A stretch of DNA of 14,809 nt from JAFDVL01 sp031371805 (GTDB lineage: Bacteria; Acidobacteriota; Blastocatellia; RBC074), in NCBI GenBank assembly GCA_031371805.1, contig JANMKB010000472.1:1-14809 (forward strand), read 5' to 3'. Shown here piece after piece: positions 14,674 to 14,809 of the stretch. The stretch's first letter is position 1; each line of letters opens with the position of its first letter. Position numbers and translations under genes: made by a program. The notes under the pieces were generated by a model, which was given only the letters and a program-made list of their open reading frames with translations, had not been told where the DNA came from and did no database searches.

Positions 14674-14809
14674 TTACTCAATAATATCGGAGATCGTGCC
14701 CGCGCCGACTGTGCGCCCACCTTCGCGGATCGCAAAACGCAGCCCCTTCTCCATCGCAATCGGGGTGATCAACTCAATGTCCATTGCAATGTTGTCCCCC
14801 GGCATCACC
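14674..14809 (-). CDS. tuf: Elongation factor Tu, C-terminal end (cut by the window edge)
   Basis: The last 44 codons of EF-Tu are present, running off the right edge. The visible segment VMPGDNIAMDIELITPIAME, then LRFAIREGGRTVGAGTIS, is the highly conserved end of domain III, which contacts aminoacyl-tRNA and carries elfamycin (kirromycin-type) contact positions. It ends DIIE and TAA. EF-Tu delivers aminoacyl-tRNA to the ribosomal A site. The 5' part, with the GTPase domain, lies outside the window. Confidence 0.97.
   Translation of the reverse strand, partial: VMPGDNIAMDIELITPIAMEKGLRFAIREGGRTVGAGTISDIIE

Noticed and set aside
1..14809. Search for CRISPR arrays, insertion sequences, integrases or toxin-antitoxin pairs
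   Set aside because: No spaced direct repeats, terminal inverted repeats, transposase-like or toxin-like proteins were seen; the window is a core housekeeping locus.

Overview
This window is a conserved bacterial translation/transcription locus on the minus strand, in the order tuf (3' end of the gene only), rpmG, tRNA-Trp, secE, nusG, rplK, rplA, rplJ, rplL, rpoB, rpoC. A bidirectional terminator hairpin separates it from two convergent plus-strand genes at the left end: the C-terminal part of an OmpA-like protein and a CaiB/BaiF-type (family III) CoA-transferase.

The protein families are bacterial without doubt. The phylum is less certain. Three features together suggest Acidobacteriota, possibly a Blastocatellia-like lineage: base composition near one half G+C, a four-CxxC-like zinc-ribbon insert near the N-terminus of RpoB, and RpoB lineage inserts resembling those of Proteobacteria. 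This is an inference from remembered family features, not a measured phylogeny.

Layout, left to right: 1-521 OmpA-like C-terminus (+); 551-1810 CoA-transferase (+); 1811-1940 short intergenic with a possible dispersed repeat and a 19-bp terminator stem; 1941-6257 rpoC (-); 6258-6349 intergenic filled by heptanucleotide repeats in inverted orientation; 6350-10696 rpoB (-); 10697-11034 a 338-nt non-coding, hairpin-rich spacer; 11035-11412 rplL; 11413-11586 a hairpin-rich spacer; 11587-12108 rplJ; 12130-12819 rplA; 12894-13316 rplK; 13376-14008 nusG; 14054-14317 secE; 14407-14482 tRNA-Trp; 14492-14644 rpmG; 14674-14809 end of tuf.

The minus-strand genes supply the elongation factor, ribosomal stalk proteins (L11, L1, L10, L7/L12), L33, the SecE translocon subunit, the NusG elongation factor and the two large RNA polymerase subunits. 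Putting them in one block links ribosome and polymerase production. The core gene content is ordinary. The unusual material lies in lineage-specific parts: the eight-cysteine insert in RpoB, the very acidic RpoC tail, the heptad repeats between rpoB and rpoC, and the structured spacers around rplL. I did not find a defence system, mobile element, CRISPR array or other novel multigene system.
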